Below, piece after piece: positions 5,266-5,293 of a stretch of DNA of 5,293 nt (positions are counted from its first letter, which is position 1; the number at the start of each line of letters is the position of its first letter). This DNA is from Candidatus Methylomirabilota bacterium. GTDB lineage: Bacteria; Methylomirabilota; Methylomirabilia; Methylomirabilales; 2-02-FULL-66-22. The stretch lies in contig JACQXP010000133.1 in the NCBI GenBank assembly GCA_016208645.1, forward strand, positions 1 to 5,293, written 5' to 3'. The notes beneath the pieces were generated by a model. That model ran no database searches. It saw only the letters and a list, made by a program, of their open reading frames with translations, and was not told the DNA's origin. A program made the translations under genes and the position numbers.

Positions 5266-5293
5266 CTCTTTTTCTTGAAGAACGCCGCGGCGC
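5259..5293 (-). CDS. Possible C-terminal end of an upstream gene (partial)
   Basis: In one minus-strand frame the window edge reads AAAFFKKKRW and then a TAG at 5261-5259, overlapping the start of ATPase 1 by 7 bases. Short overlaps like this are common in operons, and the basic end suits a bacterial protein. In related clusters (ybhG-ybhF-ybhS-ybhR) the gene here encodes an HlyD-type membrane fusion protein, which this exporter would need but which is not in the window. Ten residues are too few to identify it. Confidence 0.25.
   Translation of the reverse strand, partial: AAAFFKKKRW

Overview
The window is a stretch of a GC-rich bacterial genome, roughly 60-65% G+C by eye. Every convincing gene is on the minus strand. 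There are no rRNA or tRNA genes, no CRISPR array and no recognisable transposase. The M16 protease with an export signal and the YbhF/YbhS/YbhR-like transporter suggest a Gram-negative-type envelope. Short palindromic CCCTC/GAGGG repeats recall, from memory only, metagenomic lineages such as Rokubacteria, Methylomirabilota or deltaproteobacterial groups. No marker gene is present, so the lineage stays open.

Read in the direction of transcription (right to left), the window begins with a possible last few codons of an upstream gene (5293-5259). Next is a four-gene ABC transport cluster: ATPase 1 (5265-4315), ATPase 2 (3798-2860), permease 1 (2863-1727) and permease 2 (1707-526). ATPase 2 and permease 1 overlap by 4 bases (ATGA), and the permeases are 19 bases apart. 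A 9-bp hairpin spans the permease 2 stop codon. It is followed by a possible promoter and the 5' end of an exported M16 zinc protease gene that runs off the left edge (416-1).

The two ATPases together correspond to the two halves of E. coli YbhF, and the two permeases to YbhS and YbhR. They probably form a heterodimeric exporter with two different nucleotide-binding subunits and two different membrane subunits. The ATPases are complementary: ATPase 1 has a good signature motif (LSGGM) but Pro in place of the H-loop His, while ATPase 2 has the His but a changed signature (LPGGL). Both changes fall in the same composite ATP site, so the pump is predicted to have one consensus and one degenerate site.

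The oddest part is the 516-base gap between the two ATPase genes (3799-4314), in an otherwise tight cluster. It holds three nearly identical 38-39-base palindromic repeats (two in one orientation, one inverted) and a fourth shorter copy. It also holds a 70-codon fragment of a DUF559 (Vsr-like nuclease fold) gene that fits exactly between two inverted repeat copies. This looks like repeat-associated DNA inserted into the transporter operon.
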